NCBI GenBank assembly: GCA_031296355.1
Contig: JARLFX010000112.1
Coordinates: 1 to 6,157, forward strand
Origin: Acidobacteriaceae bacterium
GTDB lineage: Bacteria > Acidobacteriota > Terriglobia > Terriglobales > Acidobacteriaceae
DNA length: 6,157 bases
Direction: 5' to 3'
This document shows, piece after piece, positions 5,882 to 6,157 of this stretch (its first letter is position 1; the number at the start of each line of letters is the position of its first letter). The position numbers and the translations under genes were made by a program. The notes under the pieces were generated by a model, which saw nothing but the letters and a program-made list of their open reading frames with translations, made no database searches and was not told the origin of the DNA.

Positions 5882-6157
5882 CCCTCGGAAATGACTGTTT
5901 GCTCCATTGCAAAGACGCTTCTTTCCATGCTGCGCAAGCATCGACCAATGCAAACTCCTTATCGGCTCACGAATCGCGTGTGATTGTGGTCCCCGGAAGC
6001 GGGCATTCGGCAAAAACAAATCAGTGCAAAGGCTGGTGTAAGGGAATTCGATGGGGGGCGACAATAATCGAGGCTAACCGATGTCTTGAGCGAATTAAGC
6101 CACCATGTCGGTGATAAATCGCTAGCATTTGTCGGTACGGCGGATCATCCGGTAAGT

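Larger units (their letters stand above)
5658..6030. repeat. Cluster of ten GCAAA/TTTGC words
   Basis: GCAAA occurs on the plus strand at 5658, 5739, 5776, 5825, 5909, 5950, 6010 and 6026, and as TTTGC at 5732 and 5898. Five of the ten extend to GCAAAC, and GTTTGCTC occurs twice (5731-5738 and 5897-5904). About one occurrence of a given pentamer on either strand would be expected by chance in this length. This may be a family of binding sites, but the function is unknown. Confidence 0.4.
5613..6157. other. Presumed upstream control region without a credible gene
   Basis: These 545 bases precede the first gene of the row. Open frames here are short, Arg/Cys/Pro-rich, use rare AGG codons repeatedly, or run into the secretin gene in another frame, so I call none of them a gene. 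I found no sigma-70 pair close to consensus and no -24/-12 (GG-N10-GC) element of the sigma-54 type. The region contains ten GCAAA/TTTGC words between 5658 and 6030, a near-palindrome at 5731-5744, small inverted repeats at 5836-5848 and 5855-5881, and a GTCGGT direct repeat (6107-6112 and 6131-6136). It probably holds the operon promoter and binding sites. The right edge may contain the end of, or the approach to, a further gene outside the window. Confidence 0.5.

Noticed and set aside
5225..6064. A 279-codon minus-strand open frame running from the upstream region into the secretin gene
   Set aside because: It overlaps the start and TPR-coding part of the secretin in another frame, and its product is rich in Cys, Arg, Ser and Leu without domain character. 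The secretin frame has a signal peptide, a ribosome site and clear family motifs.
6097..6112. Sigma-54 (-24/-12) promoter near TGGC...CGC on the minus strand
   Set aside because: The GG and GC elements are 8 bases apart instead of the required 10, and no other site in the upstream region fits.
5640..6114. Plus-strand open frames in the upstream region (84 and 71 codons)
   Set aside because: No good ribosome sites, no domain or membrane features, and compositions typical of random translation.
6141..6151. Palindrome CGGAT-C-ATCCG at the right edge
   Set aside because: Only 5-base arms and close to the window end. Short perfect palindromes of this size occur by chance, and nothing nearby supports a function.

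Overview
The window holds one strand of bacterial chromosome-like DNA. All six convincing genes lie on the minus strand and read from high to low coordinates: a TPR-secretin fusion (5612-3837), PilM (3733-2813), PilN (2806-2051), PilO (2054-1410), a PilP/GspC-like protein (1407-820) and a prepilin-like protein (807-19). Together they look like the alignment subcomplex, outer-membrane gate and one (pseudo)pilin of a type IV pilus or type II secretion-like machine. No motor ATPase, platform protein, prepilin peptidase or major pilin lies in the window.

The organism is a diderm, because a secretin with a Sec signal peptide implies an outer membrane. The moderate GC content, the PilM-PilN-PilO set with an N-terminal 'NLASRPF' motif in PilN, a TPR-secretin and a GspG-like prepilin with a Gly/Ser-rich insert recall soil Acidobacteriota. 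That is an inference from general family resemblance, not a database match.

Layout from the right edge: 6157-5613 has no credible gene and is the presumed upstream control region. It carries an unusual cluster of GCAAA/TTTGC words, a near-palindrome and small inverted repeats. The secretin follows with a clear ribosome binding site. A 103-base gap without a visible terminator separates it from pilM. From pilM onward the genes are tightly packed: 6 bases between pilM and pilN, a 4-base ATGA overlap between pilN and pilO, 2 bases between pilO and the PilP-like gene, and 12 bases before the prepilin gene. This packing implies translational coupling and a fixed stoichiometry.

Likely cooperation, from known type IV pilus biology: cytoplasmic PilM binds the short cytoplasmic N-terminus of PilN. 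PilN and PilO pair through membrane helices, coiled coils and periplasmic ferredoxin-like domains. The PilP/GspC-like protein links this inner-membrane frame to the secretin N domains. The prepilin-like protein would be processed and placed in, or at the tip of, the pilus or pseudopilus. The set differs from the textbook pilMNOPQ operon in several ways: the secretin gene comes first; the secretin carries TPRs rather than AMIN domains; the PilP-like protein has a membrane helix instead of a lipobox; and the prepilin lacks Glu at mature position 5.
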